Below, piece by piece: positions 54,056-62,285 of a stretch of 64,000 nucleotides of DNA (positions are counted from its first letter, which is position 1; each line of letters begins with the position of its first letter). The DNA lies in the NCBI RefSeq assembly GCF_020880815.1, contig NZ_JAJITD010000024.1, positions 26,896 through 90,895 on the forward strand. Direction: 5' to 3'. Under the pieces are notes generated by a model. The model did not search any database. It saw nothing but the letters and a program-made list of their open reading frames with translations, and was not told where the DNA came from. Position numbers and translations under genes: made by a program. Source of the stretch: Paraburkholderia sejongensis. GTDB taxonomy: Bacteria; Pseudomonadota; Gammaproteobacteria; Burkholderiales; Burkholderiaceae.

Positions 54056-54125
54056 GACGTAAGACTCCTCAAACCGTTGTGATTGTCGTTGTTGTGGTGC
54101 GTCGGGGCGATTCAGCGCGGCCGGC

Positions 54126-54905
54126 TCAGAACGTGCCCGGAAACGCGCCGCCGTCGATCAGCCAGTTCTGCCCGGTGATGTAGCCGGCATGCGTGCTGCA
54201 CAGGAACGCGCACGCGCGACCGAACTCGTCGCGATTGCCGAAGCGGCCGGCCGGGATCGTTTTCATGCGCTGCTGGCGCGCTTCTTCGACGGAGATGTTG
54301 TAGGTCTTCGCCTGCGCCTCGAACGTGACGGCGATGCGGTCGGTGTCGAACAGGCCCGGCAGCAGGTTGTTGATCGTCACGCCGGTCGGCGCGACCTTGC
54401 GCGCGAGGCCCGCGACGAAGCCGGTCAGCCCCGAGCGCGCGCCGTTCGACAGACCCAGCACGTCGATCGGCGCCTTCACCGCCGAACTCGTGATGTTGAC
54501 GATCCGGCCGAAGCCGCGCGCGCTCATCGAGTCGATGGTCTGACGAATCAGCTCGATCGGCGTCAGCATGTTCGCTTCGAGCGCGCGGATCCAGTCGTCG
54601 TGCGTGAAGTTGCGGAAGTCGCCCGGCGGCGGGCCGCCCGCGTTGTTGACCAGAATGTCCGGCTGCGGACAGGCGGCGAGTGCCGCGGCGCGCCCTTCGG
54701 GCGTGGTGATGTCGCACGCGACCGTCTTTACTTCGACGCCGCTTTGCTGGCGGATCTCGGCGGCGGTCGCCTCGAGCGTCTCGGCGGTGCGCGCGACGAT
54801 CGTCAGATTGACGCCCTCGGCGGCGAGCGCTTCCGCGCAGCCGCGCCCGAGACCCTTGCTCGCCGCGCAGACCAGCGCGGTACGTCCTGCGATTCCCATG
54901 TCCAT
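54126..54905 (-). CDS. SDR family oxidoreductase lacking the classical Tyr-Lys pair
   Basis: A 259-residue short-chain dehydrogenase fold. The cofactor loop (ASKGLGRG, residues 15-22) and NNAG are present. The catalytic serine region is ITSSAVKAPIDV. However, at the place of Y-x3-K the sequence reads S-N-G-A-R (GLSNGARSGL), so the usual tyrosine and lysine are missing. A subgroup of SDRs similar to 3-oxoacyl-ACP reductases has this change and its activity is unclear. The start ATG at 54905 has GAGGA nearby. Confidence 0.88.
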   Translation of the reverse strand: MDMGIAGRTALVCAASKGLGRGCAEALAAEGVNLTIVARTAETLEATAAEIRQQSGVEVKTVACDITTPEGRAAALAACPQPDILVNNAGGPPPGDFRNFTHDDWIRALEANMLTPIELIRQTIDSMSARGFGRIVNITSSAVKAPIDVLGLSNGARSGLTGFVAGLARKVAPTGVTINNLLPGLFDTDRIAVTFEAQAKTYNISVEEARQQRMKTIPAGRFGNRDEFGRACAFLCSTHAGYITGQNWLIDGGAFPGTF

Positions 54906-55230
54906 CGTGTGTGTCCTCGTGTCCTTGTGTTTTCGTCTCGGAGTGTCTCAGTCCCAGCGCCGGTGTTAGCGCCGGCGCGCGGGCGCGGGGAAGTTTCCCC
55001 AGATTCTAGAAGAATCGGTGCCGGACTGTGCCCGGCCGCCTGAATCGCGAAACGCCGGCGCACCCGCCCCGACTGCAATCTCCGGTATCGCCCGGCGCCA
55101 CTCTTTCGGTAAACTTGCGGCGTGGCGCGCGCCACGGGGTGACGCCGGCGGCCCAATCGCCCACGGCACGAACCGCAAACAGCCACGCGCGCCGAACCGA
55201 TCCACCTTGCCGCCGCGCGCGGGCCCCGCC
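54906..55230. other. Intergenic region between divergent SDR and upp
   Basis: A 325-base gap that should hold divergent promoters. GC-rich open frames run through it in-phase with upp, but none has a start with a ribosome site. I see no convincing -35/-10 pair, terminator or RNA structure. Confidence 0.6.
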
Positions 55231-55884
55231 ATGACCACCCAGGACAGCCGCTTTCCCAATCTTTTCATCCTCGATCACCCGCTGATCCAGCACAAGCTGT
55301 CGCATATGCGCGACCGGGACACCTCGACGCGCACGTTCCGCGAACTGCTGCGCGAGATCACGCTGCTGATGGGCTACGAGATCACCCGCAACCTGCCGAT
55401 GACCACCCGCCGCATCACCACGCCGCTGGTCGAGATCGACGCGCCGGTGATCGCCGGCAAGAAGCTCGCGATCGTGCCGGTGCTGCGCGCGGGCATCGGC
55501 ATGTCCGACGGGCTGCTCGAACTGGTGCCGTCGGCGCGGGTCGGCCACATCGGCGTGTACCGCGCGGACGATCACCGCCCGGTCGAATACCTGGTGCGGC
55601 TGCCGGACCTCGAAGACCGCGTGTTCATCCTGTGCGATCCGATGGTCGCGACCGGCTACTCGGCGGTGCACGCGGTCGATGTTCTGAAGCGCCGCAACGT
55701 CGCCGCCGAAAACATCATGTTCCTCGCGCTGGTCGCCGCGCCGGAAGGCGTGCAGGTGTTTCAGGACGCGCACCCGGACGTCAAGCTGTTCGTCGCGTCG
55801 CTCGATTCGCATCTGAACGAGCATGCGTATATCGTGCCCGGCCTCGGCGACGCGGGCGACCGGCTGTTCGGCACCAAGAACTGA
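55231..55884 (+). CDS. upp: Uracil phosphoribosyltransferase
   Basis: A 217-residue enzyme that salvages uracil to UMP with PRPP. The N-terminal FPNLFILDHPLIQHKLSHMRD block is typical. The PRPP loop is DPMVATGYSA, where the more common form is DPMLATGGSA. The uracil site near the C-terminus is intact (YIVPGLGDAGDRLFGTKN). The ATG at 55231 gives the usual length. The ribosome site is weak. Confidence 0.97.
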   Translation: MTTQDSRFPNLFILDHPLIQHKLSHMRDRDTSTRTFRELLREITLLMGYEITRNLPMTTRRITTPLVEIDAPVIAGKKLAIVPVLRAGIGMSDGLLELVPSARVGHIGVYRADDHRPVEYLVRLPDLEDRVFILCDPMVATGYSAVHAVDVLKRRNVAAENIMFLALVAAPEGVQVFQDAHPDVKLFVASLDSHLNEHAYIVPGLGDAGDRLFGTKN

Positions 55885-56439
55885 GAGCGGCCCGCGGCCG
55901 GCCCGTCGCGACGACGCGCGGCGCCGGCCCGGCGCGCCGCGCGCACGCCACATCCCCTCTGCCGCACCGGCCCGGCGTGATAAAATTCGCATCCGCTCGA
56001 CCAGCCGACCCGCACGCTCACGCGCGCCATCGCCGGCACATCGACTGGCGTAATGTGCGCCGATGTGCGCTGGCGCGGCGCCTCGCCCCGGCACCCGCAC
56101 CCGGTGCCTGTTCGACCGGCGCCCTGTTTGCCGCCGGCAAGCCGTCCCGCCCCAACCGCGCTGCCGCTACCCGCGGCCCCGCTTCACCGGCGGTGATGCC
56201 GCAGGCGGCGCCAACGCAAACGGACGGCAACGAGGCGCAAGACAAGGGAACGGCCGGCACCGCGGCCAGGCCAGAGCGGGCCGGCCCCGGCAGGCAGAGC
56301 GCCGACGGGCTCGGGGCAAGGCCCCGCCGGCAGTCTTTCAGCAGACGGTTTCACATCGAGGCGCGCGAGTCGCGCCCGACATCGCAACGACAATTGCACT
56401 ATGCGTGCGCCCCGCTGGCGCGCGCGACGGAGAAAAGGT
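55885..56439 (+). other. Long intergenic region between upp and yebC
   Basis: A 555-base gap of very GC-rich DNA. A single -10-like TAAAAT at 55981-55986 could start a transcript with a leader of about 450 bases before yebC. Open frames cross the gap but lack start sites and look like GC-driven shadows. No terminator or structured RNA was recognised. Confidence 0.5.
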
Positions 56440-57168
56440 ATGGCGGGTCATTCGAAATGGGCCAACATCAAGCATAAGAAAGCAGCGGCCGATGCCAAGC
56501 GCGGCAAGATCTGGACGCGGCTCATCAAGGAAATCCAGGTCGCGGCGCGGATGGGCGGCGGCGAAATCGACTCGAACCCGCGTCTGCGGCTCGCGGTCGA
56601 CAAGGCGTACGACGCCAACATGCCGAAGGACAACATCAACCGTGCGATCCAGCGCGGCGTCGGCGGCGCGGACGGCGCAAACTACGAAGAGATCCGCTAC
56701 GAAGGCTACGGCATCGGCGGCGCGGCGGTGATCGTCGACACAATGACCGATAACCGCACCCGCACGGTCGCGGAAGTGCGCCACGCGTTCTCGAAGAACG
56801 GCGGCAACATGGGCACCGACGGCTCGGTGTCGTTCATGTTCGATCACGTCGGCCAGTTCCTGTTCGCGCCCGGCACCGCCGAAGACGCGCTGATGGAAGC
56901 CGCGCTCGAAGCCGGCGCCGACGACGTCGTCACGAACGAGGACGGCAGCATCGAAGTGCTGTGCCCGCCGAACGATTTCTCGAAGGTCAAGGCCGCGCTG
57001 GAAGCTGCTGGCTTCAAGGCCGAACTGGCCGAAGTCACGATGAAGCCGCAGAACGAAGTCGAGTTCACCGGCGACGACGCGGTCAAGATGCAGAAGCTGC
57101 TCGACGCGCTGGAAAACCTGGACGATGTCCAAGACGTGTACACGAACGCGTCGATCGCCGACGCATGA
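56440..57168 (+). CDS. yebC: YebC/PmpR family protein
   Basis: A 242-residue protein with the diagnostic N-terminus MAGHSKWANIKHKKAAADAKRG. The three-domain pattern is typical (GGGEIDSNPRLRLAVDKAYDANMPKDNI, YEGYGIGGAAVIVDTMTDNRTRT, and C-terminal DDVVTNEDGSIEVLC). Members act as transcription regulators (PmpR) or help ribosomes through proline-rich stalls (recent work on YebC). AGAAAAGGT precedes the ATG. Confidence 0.95.
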   Translation: MAGHSKWANIKHKKAAADAKRGKIWTRLIKEIQVAARMGGGEIDSNPRLRLAVDKAYDANMPKDNINRAIQRGVGGADGANYEEIRYEGYGIGGAAVIVDTMTDNRTRTVAEVRHAFSKNGGNMGTDGSVSFMFDHVGQFLFAPGTAEDALMEAALEAGADDVVTNEDGSIEVLCPPNDFSKVKAALEAAGFKAELAEVTMKPQNEVEFTGDDAVKMQKLLDALENLDDVQDVYTNASIADA

Positions 57169-57254
57169 CGGCGCGCCGGCCTCGCGTGACGCATAGCGCG
57201 CCGCGCGCCGCCGGCTGTGGGCCTCGCCGGCCCGCGCCACGCAGGTTTTATTGC

Positions 57255-57284
57255 ACGGCTGGGCGTTTCGCTCAGCCGTTTATA
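57255..57284 (+). terminator. Hairpin between yebC and purD, possible terminator or attenuator
   Basis: ACGGCTGGGCG (57255-57265) and CGCTCAGCCGT (57269-57279) form an 11-base-pair stem with a TTT loop and one G-T pair. TTATAGTTTT follows. It is about 25 bases before the purD ATG, so it may end yebC transcription or affect purD entry. Confidence 0.55.
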
Positions 57285-57307
57285 GTTTTCAAGTCTCGGG
57301 GATTCAC

Positions 57308-58585
57308 ATGAAGTTACTCGTCGTCGGTTCCGGCGGTCGCGAACATGCGCTCGCATGGAAGCTCGCGCAATCGCCGCGGGTCCAGCTCGTCTACGTCGCG
57401 CCGGGCAACGGCGGCACCGCTCAGGATGAGCGTCTGCGCAATCTCGACATCACCGAGCCGGCCGCGCTCGCCGATTTCGTCGAGAAAGAGCAGATCGCCT
57501 TCACGCTGGTCGGGCCGGAAGGGCCGCTCGCCGCGGGCATCGTCAACCTGTTCCGCGCGCGCGGTCTGAAGATCTTCGGACCGAGCAAGGAAGCCGCGCA
57601 GCTCGAAAGCTCGAAGGACTTCGCGAAGGCGTTCATGAAGCGCCACGCCATTCCGACCGCCGAATACGAAACCTTCGCCGACGTCGCCGCCGCGCACGCG
57701 TATCTGGACGCCAAGGGTGCGCCGATCGTGATCAAGGCCGACGGCCTCGCCGCCGGCAAGGGCGTGGTGGTCGCGCAGACGCTGGAAGAAGCGCACGCGG
57801 CGGTCGACATGATGCTGTCGGACAACAAGCTCGGCGATGCCGGCGCGCGCGTCGTGATCGAGGAATTCCTCGCCGGCGAGGAAGCGAGCTTCATCGTGAT
57901 GGTCGACGGCAAGCACGTGCTCGCGCTCGCATCGAGCCAGGATCACAAGCGTCTGCTCGACGGCGACCAGGGTCCGAACACCGGCGGCATGGGCGCCTAC
58001 TCGCCCGCGCCGATCGTTACGCCGCAGTTGCACGCGCGCGTGATGCGCGAAATCATCCTGCCGACCGTGCGCGGGATGGAAAAGGAAGGCATCCGCTACA
58101 CCGGCTTCCTGTACGCCGGTCTGATGATCGACGCGCAAGGCAACCCGAAGACGCTCGAATTCAACTGCCGGATGGGCGACCCCGAAACGCAGCCGATCAT
58201 GGCGCGTCTGAAGGGCGACTTCTCGAAGGTCGTCGAACAGGCGATCGCCGGCACGCTGGATACGGTCGAACTCGAATGGGACCGCCGTACCGCGCTCGGC
58301 GTCGTGCTGGCCGCGTACAACTATCCGGATACCCCGCGCAAGGGCGACCGCATCAACGGCATCCCCGCCGAGACCGCGGATTCGGTCACGTTCCACGCCG
58401 GCACCACGCTCGCCGACGGCAAGCTGACCACCTCGGGCGGCCGCGTGCTGTGCGTGGTCGGTCTGGCGGACTCGGTGCGCACCGCGCAGGCCGCCGCGTA
58501 CGAAACGATCAACCAGATCGCCTTCGACGGCATGCAGTACCGCCGCGACATCGGCTTCCGCGCGCTGAACCGCAACAAGCAGTAA
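57308..58585 (+). CDS. purD: Phosphoribosylamine--glycine ligase (GARS)
   Basis: A 425-residue ATP-grasp enzyme of the second step in purine synthesis. The N-terminus MKLLVVGSGGREHALAWKLAQ is canonical. The ATP-grasp core has PIVIKADGLAAGKGVVVA and the metal-binding block TLEFNCRMGDPETQ. The C-terminal GVVLAAYNYPDTPRKGD closes the fold. The ATG at 57308 has GGGGA seven bases upstream. The next gene, hemF, lies 300 bases downstream. Confidence 0.98.
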   Translation: MKLLVVGSGGREHALAWKLAQSPRVQLVYVAPGNGGTAQDERLRNLDITEPAALADFVEKEQIAFTLVGPEGPLAAGIVNLFRARGLKIFGPSKEAAQLESSKDFAKAFMKRHAIPTAEYETFADVAAAHAYLDAKGAPIVIKADGLAAGKGVVVAQTLEEAHAAVDMMLSDNKLGDAGARVVIEEFLAGEEASFIVMVDGKHVLALASSQDHKRLLDGDQGPNTGGMGAYSPAPIVTPQLHARVMREIILPTVRGMEKEGIRYTGFLYAGLMIDAQGNPKTLEFNCRMGDPETQPIMARLKGDFSKVVEQAIAGTLDTVELEWDRRTALGVVLAAYNYPDTPRKGDRINGIPAETADSVTFHAGTTLADGKLTTSGGRVLCVVGLADSVRTAQAAAYETINQIAFDGMQYRRDIGFRALNRNKQ

Positions 58586-58885
58586 GCGCGTTTGTCTTCG
58601 CGATTGTCTCCGCGTTTGCCTGCGCGCCGGTTGTCCCCGCCGGCGCGCGTGGGCGGCCGGCAGCGGCGGCGCCGGCGCTACACTGGGGTGTTGCGCGCTC
58701 GGCGCGGCGGGCGGGGCAGCGCGGATCATGCAGGCTCGGCCAAGCGCCGCCCGCAGCGGCCCCGGCGCCCCGCCCGCCTCACCAGAACGACCGGCCCGCG
58801 TGGGCCTCTCCAGTCCCGCACGCGGCCAGCGCCTGATTCGAAGAACCCGCGGCACGCCGAGCGTGCCGCCTCAGCACCCGCATTC
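58586..58885 (+). other. Intergenic region between purD and hemF
   Basis: A 300-base very GC-rich gap. Open frames pass through it in phase with hemF, but no start with a ribosome site, terminator or promoter pair is convincing. Confidence 0.5.
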
Positions 58886-59809
58886 ATGAGCAATTCGAGC
58901 TACGACGCACAGATCGTGCGCAGTTGGCTGCAAGGCCTGCAAACGCAAATCGCCGACACCCTCGGCGCGTTCGACGGCATGCCGTTCGCAACCGACGCGT
59001 GGCAACGCGCCCCGGGCGAGAAGCTGCGGGGCGGCGGCGTCACGCGGATTCTCGAAGGCGGCCAGTTTTTCGAGCGCGCGGGCATCGGTTTCTCGGACGT
59101 CGCCGGCGACGCGCTGCCGGGCTCGGCCAGCGCCGCGCGCCCGCACCTGGCCGGACGCGGGTTCGAGGCGATGGGCGTGTCGCTGGTGCTGCATCCGCGC
59201 AATCCGCACTGCCCGACCGTGCATATGAACGTGCGGATGCTGATCGCGACCAAGGCGGGCGAAGAGCCGGTGTTCTGGTTCGGCGGCGGAATGGATCTGA
59301 CGCCCTATTACGGCTACGAGGAAGACGCACGGCATTTCCACGAGGTCTGCCGCGACGCGCTCGCGCCTTACGGCGCGGACCTGTACCCGCGCTTCAAGCG
59401 CTGGTGCGACGAATACTTCTTCCTGAAACACCGCAACGAACCGCGCGGCATCGGCGGAATTTTCTTCGACGATTTCGCGGAGCTTGGTTTCGAGCAATCG
59501 TTCGCTATGCTCAAGAGCGTCGGCGACAGTTTCCTGAAAGCGTATCTGCCGATCATCGAACGGCGCCGCGACACGCCGTATGGCGACGCCGAGCGCGCGT
59601 TCCAGGGCTACCGGCGCGGCCGCTACGTCGAGTTCAATCTGGTCTTCGACCGTGGCACACTGTTTGGACTGCAAAGCGGCGGACGCACCGAATCGATCCT
59701 GATGTCGATGCCGCCCGTGGTGAACTGGCGCTACGACTGGCAGCCCGAGCCGGGTACGCCGGAAGCGCGTTTGTATAGCGATTTTCTCGTGCCGCGCGAG
59801 TGGGTGTGA
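58886..59809 (+). CDS. hemF: Oxygen-dependent coproporphyrinogen III oxidase
   Basis: A 307-residue enzyme making protoporphyrinogen IX from coproporphyrinogen III with O2. Family blocks include GGGVTRILEGGQFFERAG near residue 49, HPRNPHCPTVHMNVRM, WFGGGMDLTPYYGYEEDA and the C-terminal EFNLVFDRGTLFGLQSGGRTESILMS region. The ATG at 58886 (MSNSSYDAQ) is chosen. The frame remains open for 98 codons upstream in GC-rich DNA without support. Confidence 0.97.
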   Translation: MSNSSYDAQIVRSWLQGLQTQIADTLGAFDGMPFATDAWQRAPGEKLRGGGVTRILEGGQFFERAGIGFSDVAGDALPGSASAARPHLAGRGFEAMGVSLVLHPRNPHCPTVHMNVRMLIATKAGEEPVFWFGGGMDLTPYYGYEEDARHFHEVCRDALAPYGADLYPRFKRWCDEYFFLKHRNEPRGIGGIFFDDFAELGFEQSFAMLKSVGDSFLKAYLPIIERRRDTPYGDAERAFQGYRRGRYVEFNLVFDRGTLFGLQSGGRTESILMSMPPVVNWRYDWQPEPGTPEARLYSDFLVPREWV

Positions 59810-60591
59810 CGCACCGGCGCTTTACCGGCCCGCCTGACAGCTCGCCGACGGTCACGACAAAGGATCCGCATCTGAAGCCGAACGTTCACCCTGTCGCCCT
59901 GCCTCGCCGGATCGGTCTGCTGGGCGGCACCTTCGATCCGATCCACGACGGCCACCTCGCGCTCGCGCGGCGTTTCGCGCAGGTGCTGCGGCTGACCGAA
60001 CTGGTGCTGCTGCCGGCCGGCCAGCCGTGGCAGAAAGCGGGCGTGTCGCCGGCCGAACACCGGCTCGCGATGACCCGCGCGGCGGCCGCCGCGCTGACGC
60101 TGCCGGGTGCGAGCGTGCGCGTGGCGACCGACGAAATCGAGCACGACGGCCCGACCTACACGGTCGACACGCTCGAGCGCTGGCGCGAGCGCGAAGGCGA
60201 CGACGCATCGATCACCCTATTGATCGGCGCGGATCAACTGGTGCACCTCGACACATGGCGCGACTGGCGGCGCCTGTTCGAGCTCGCGCATATCGGCGTG
60301 GCCACGCGGCCCGGTTTCGACCTTGGGTCGATCCCTCCCGCGGTCGCCGAAGAAATCGCCGCGCGGCGCGCGAGCGCCGAAGTATTGCAGGCAACCCGCT
60401 GCGGCCATCTGCTGATCGACACGACTCTCGCGTTCAACGTGTCGGCCACCGAAATTCGCGCGCATCTGCGCGAGCAGGTCGAACGCCGCCTCGCCCACGC
60501 GGGCGGCGAGGCGCAGCAGGATCAGGCCGCGAGTCACGTCCCCGCCGCGGTGTGGGACTATATTCTTCAACATCATCTGTACCACCGGTAA
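59800..60591 (+). CDS. nadD: Nicotinate-nucleotide adenylyltransferase (start uncertain)
   Basis: A frame of up to 263 residues encoding the NAD-synthesis adenylyltransferase. GLLGGTFDPIHDGHLALA carries the nucleotide-binding (T/H)xGH signature. TLLIGADQLVHLDTW and the ISATEIR-type motif (VSATEIRAHL) follow. The conserved region starts near residue 38. No ATG precedes it. The listed start is a GTG overlapping the end of hemF, and a GTG at 59806 is equally possible. The true protein may be shorter. rsfS begins 4 bases after the stop. Confidence 0.9.
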   Translation: MGVTHRRFTGPPDSSPTVTTKDPHLKPNVHPVALPRRIGLLGGTFDPIHDGHLALARRFAQVLRLTELVLLPAGQPWQKAGVSPAEHRLAMTRAAAAALTLPGASVRVATDEIEHDGPTYTVDTLERWREREGDDASITLLIGADQLVHLDTWRDWRRLFELAHIGVATRPGFDLGSIPPAVAEEIAARRASAEVLQATRCGHLLIDTTLAFNVSATEIRAHLREQVERRLAHAGGEAQQDQAASHVPAAVWDYILQHHLYHR

Positions 60592-60595
60592 CTCC

Positions 60596-61051
60596 ATGGA
60601 TATTCGCAAACTGCAGCGCGTGATCGTCGACGCTCTCGAAGACGTCAAGGCGCAAGACATCAAGGTGTTCAACACCTCCCATCTGACCTCGCTGTTCGAT
60701 CGCGTGATCGTCGCGAGCGGTACCTCGAACCGGCAAACCAAGGCGCTCGCGTCGAGCGTGCGCGAAGGCGTAAAAGAAGCCGGCGGCGAGATCATCAGCA
60801 CCGAAGGCGAGGACATCGGCGAATGGGTGCTGGTCGATTGCGGCGACGCGATCGTTCACATCCTGCAACCGGCGCTGCGCCAGTACTACAACCTCGAAGA
60901 AATCTGGGGCGACAAGCCGGTGCGGCTCAAGCTGTCGACGCCGAATCCGTTCGGCGGCGCGCGCGCGAGCGAAGGCGACGACGAGGAAGACGACGAAGAG
61001 CAAGCGCCGGCCGCCAAGCCCGCGCGCAAGAGCGCCGCGCGTCGCAAGTAA
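60596..61051 (+). CDS. rsfS: Ribosome silencing factor RsfS
   Basis: A 151-residue protein. The DUF143 core is clear (DVKAQDIKVFNTSHLTSLFDRVIVASGTSNRQ, IGEWVLVDCGDAIVHILQPALRQYYNLEEIW). It binds ribosomal protein L14 and blocks subunit joining in starvation. The last about 40 residues are an acidic then basic tail (DDEEDDEEQAP...KSAARRK) beyond the conserved fold. nadD-rsfS-rlmH is a common order. Confidence 0.96.
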   Translation: MDIRKLQRVIVDALEDVKAQDIKVFNTSHLTSLFDRVIVASGTSNRQTKALASSVREGVKEAGGEIISTEGEDIGEWVLVDCGDAIVHILQPALRQYYNLEEIWGDKPVRLKLSTPNPFGGARASEGDDEEDDEEQAPAAKPARKSAARRK

Positions 61052-61070
61052 GCGCGCGACGACTCTCGCG

Positions 61071-61541
61071 ATGAAACTGCATATCCTCGCGGTCGGCCAC
61101 AAGATGCCCGACTGGATCGCCACCGGCTTCGACGAGTACGCGAAGCGCATGCCGCCCGAGCTGCGCATCGAGTTGCGCGAGCTCAAGCCCGAGCAACGCT
61201 CGTCGGGGCGGTCGGCCGACAGCGTGATGGCCGCCGAGCGCCAGAGGATCGAAGCCGCGTTACCAAAGAACGCGCGCATCGTCGCGCTCGACGAGCGCGG
61301 CAAGGACTGGACCACGATGCAGCTCGCGGGCGCGCTGCCGAACTGGCAGCAGGACGGCCGCGACGTGGCCTTCCTGATCGGCGGCGCGGACGGACTCGAC
61401 CCCGAGCTGAAAGCGCGCGCCGACATGCTGCTGCGGGTCTCCAGTCTCACGCTGCCGCACGCGATGGTGCGGGTGCTGCTCGCCGAGCAGCTGTATCGCG
61501 CGTGGACCATTACGCAAAACCATCCGTATCACCGCGCGTGA
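61071..61541 (+). CDS. rlmH: 23S rRNA (pseudouridine1915-N3)-methyltransferase
   Basis: A 156-residue SPOUT methyltransferase with the typical length. The glycine loop FLIGGADGLDPELKARAD and C-terminal ILLAEQLYRA...HPYHRA-type end (LLAEQLYRAWTITQNHPYHR) form the SAM-binding knot. It methylates pseudouridine 1915 of 23S rRNA on assembled ribosomes. It is 19 bases after rsfS. Confidence 0.97.
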   Translation: MKLHILAVGHKMPDWIATGFDEYAKRMPPELRIELRELKPEQRSSGRSADSVMAAERQRIEAALPKNARIVALDERGKDWTTMQLAGALPNWQQDGRDVAFLIGGADGLDPELKARADMLLRVSSLTLPHAMVRVLLAEQLYRAWTITQNHPYHRA

Positions 61542-61646
61542 GCGTTCGGGGCTCGCGATCTGCGCGCACGCGCAACGCCCTTCCCTCCCATTCATCCACG
61601 CTCACCGCGCTCACGCCATCCGCTCGCGTTCCAACGAGATCCATTC

Positions 61647-62276
61647 ATGTCCACGTCTTCCGCTTCGCTGCATCCGTTCGTCTACCTCGCCTCGCAAAGT
61701 CCGCGCCGCCAGGAGCTGCTGCAACAGCTCGGCGTGCGCTTCGAACTGCTGTTGCCGCGCCCCGATGAAGATGCCGAAGCGCTCGAAGCCGAGCTGCCCG
61801 GCGAGACCGCGCACGCTTACGTGCAACGCGTGTGCATTGCGAAAGCGCACGCGGCGCGCGCGCGGCTCGTGGACGGCGGCCATCCGGCGCGGCCGATTCT
61901 GGTCGCCGACACGACTGTCACGATCGACGACGCGATTCTCGGCAAGCCCGTCGATGCCGACGACGCGGTCGCGATGCTTACGCGCCTCGCCGGCCGCACG
62001 CACGAAGTGCTGACCGCGGTCGCGGTGATCGATGCCGGCGGCGCGTTGCTGCCCAGCGCGCTGTCGGTATCGACGGTGCGTTTTGCTGCAGTGCACGCAG
62101 ACGCATTGCGTCGCTATGCGGCGAGCGGCGAGCCCCTTGGCAAGGCCGGTGCTTATGGCGTGCAAGGGCGCGCGGCGGAGTTTATCGAGCATATCGACGG
62201 GTCCTATTCGGGTATCATGGGTTTGCCGCTTTTTGAAACCGCTGCCCTCCTGCGTGCAGCGCGCATCGACTTCTAA
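61647..62276 (+). CDS. maf: Maf family nucleoside triphosphate pyrophosphatase
   Basis: A 209-residue enzyme. The N-terminal phosphate-binding S-x-S-P-R-R motif is ASQSPRRQELLQQLG (residues about 13-27). The metal-binding glutamate region HAYVQRVCIAKAHAA and the VADTTVTIDDAILGKP block follow. This is the YhdE-type (dTTP/UTP pyrophosphatase) subfamily by sequence style. It removes non-canonical or excess nucleotides. rng begins 9 bases later. Confidence 0.93.
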   Translation: MSTSSASLHPFVYLASQSPRRQELLQQLGVRFELLLPRPDEDAEALEAELPGETAHAYVQRVCIAKAHAARARLVDGGHPARPILVADTTVTIDDAILGKPVDADDAVAMLTRLAGRTHEVLTAVAVIDAGGALLPSALSVSTVRFAAVHADALRRYAASGEPLGKAGAYGVQGRAAEFIEHIDGSYSGIMGLPLFETAALLRAARIDF

Positions 62277-62285
62277 AACAACACC

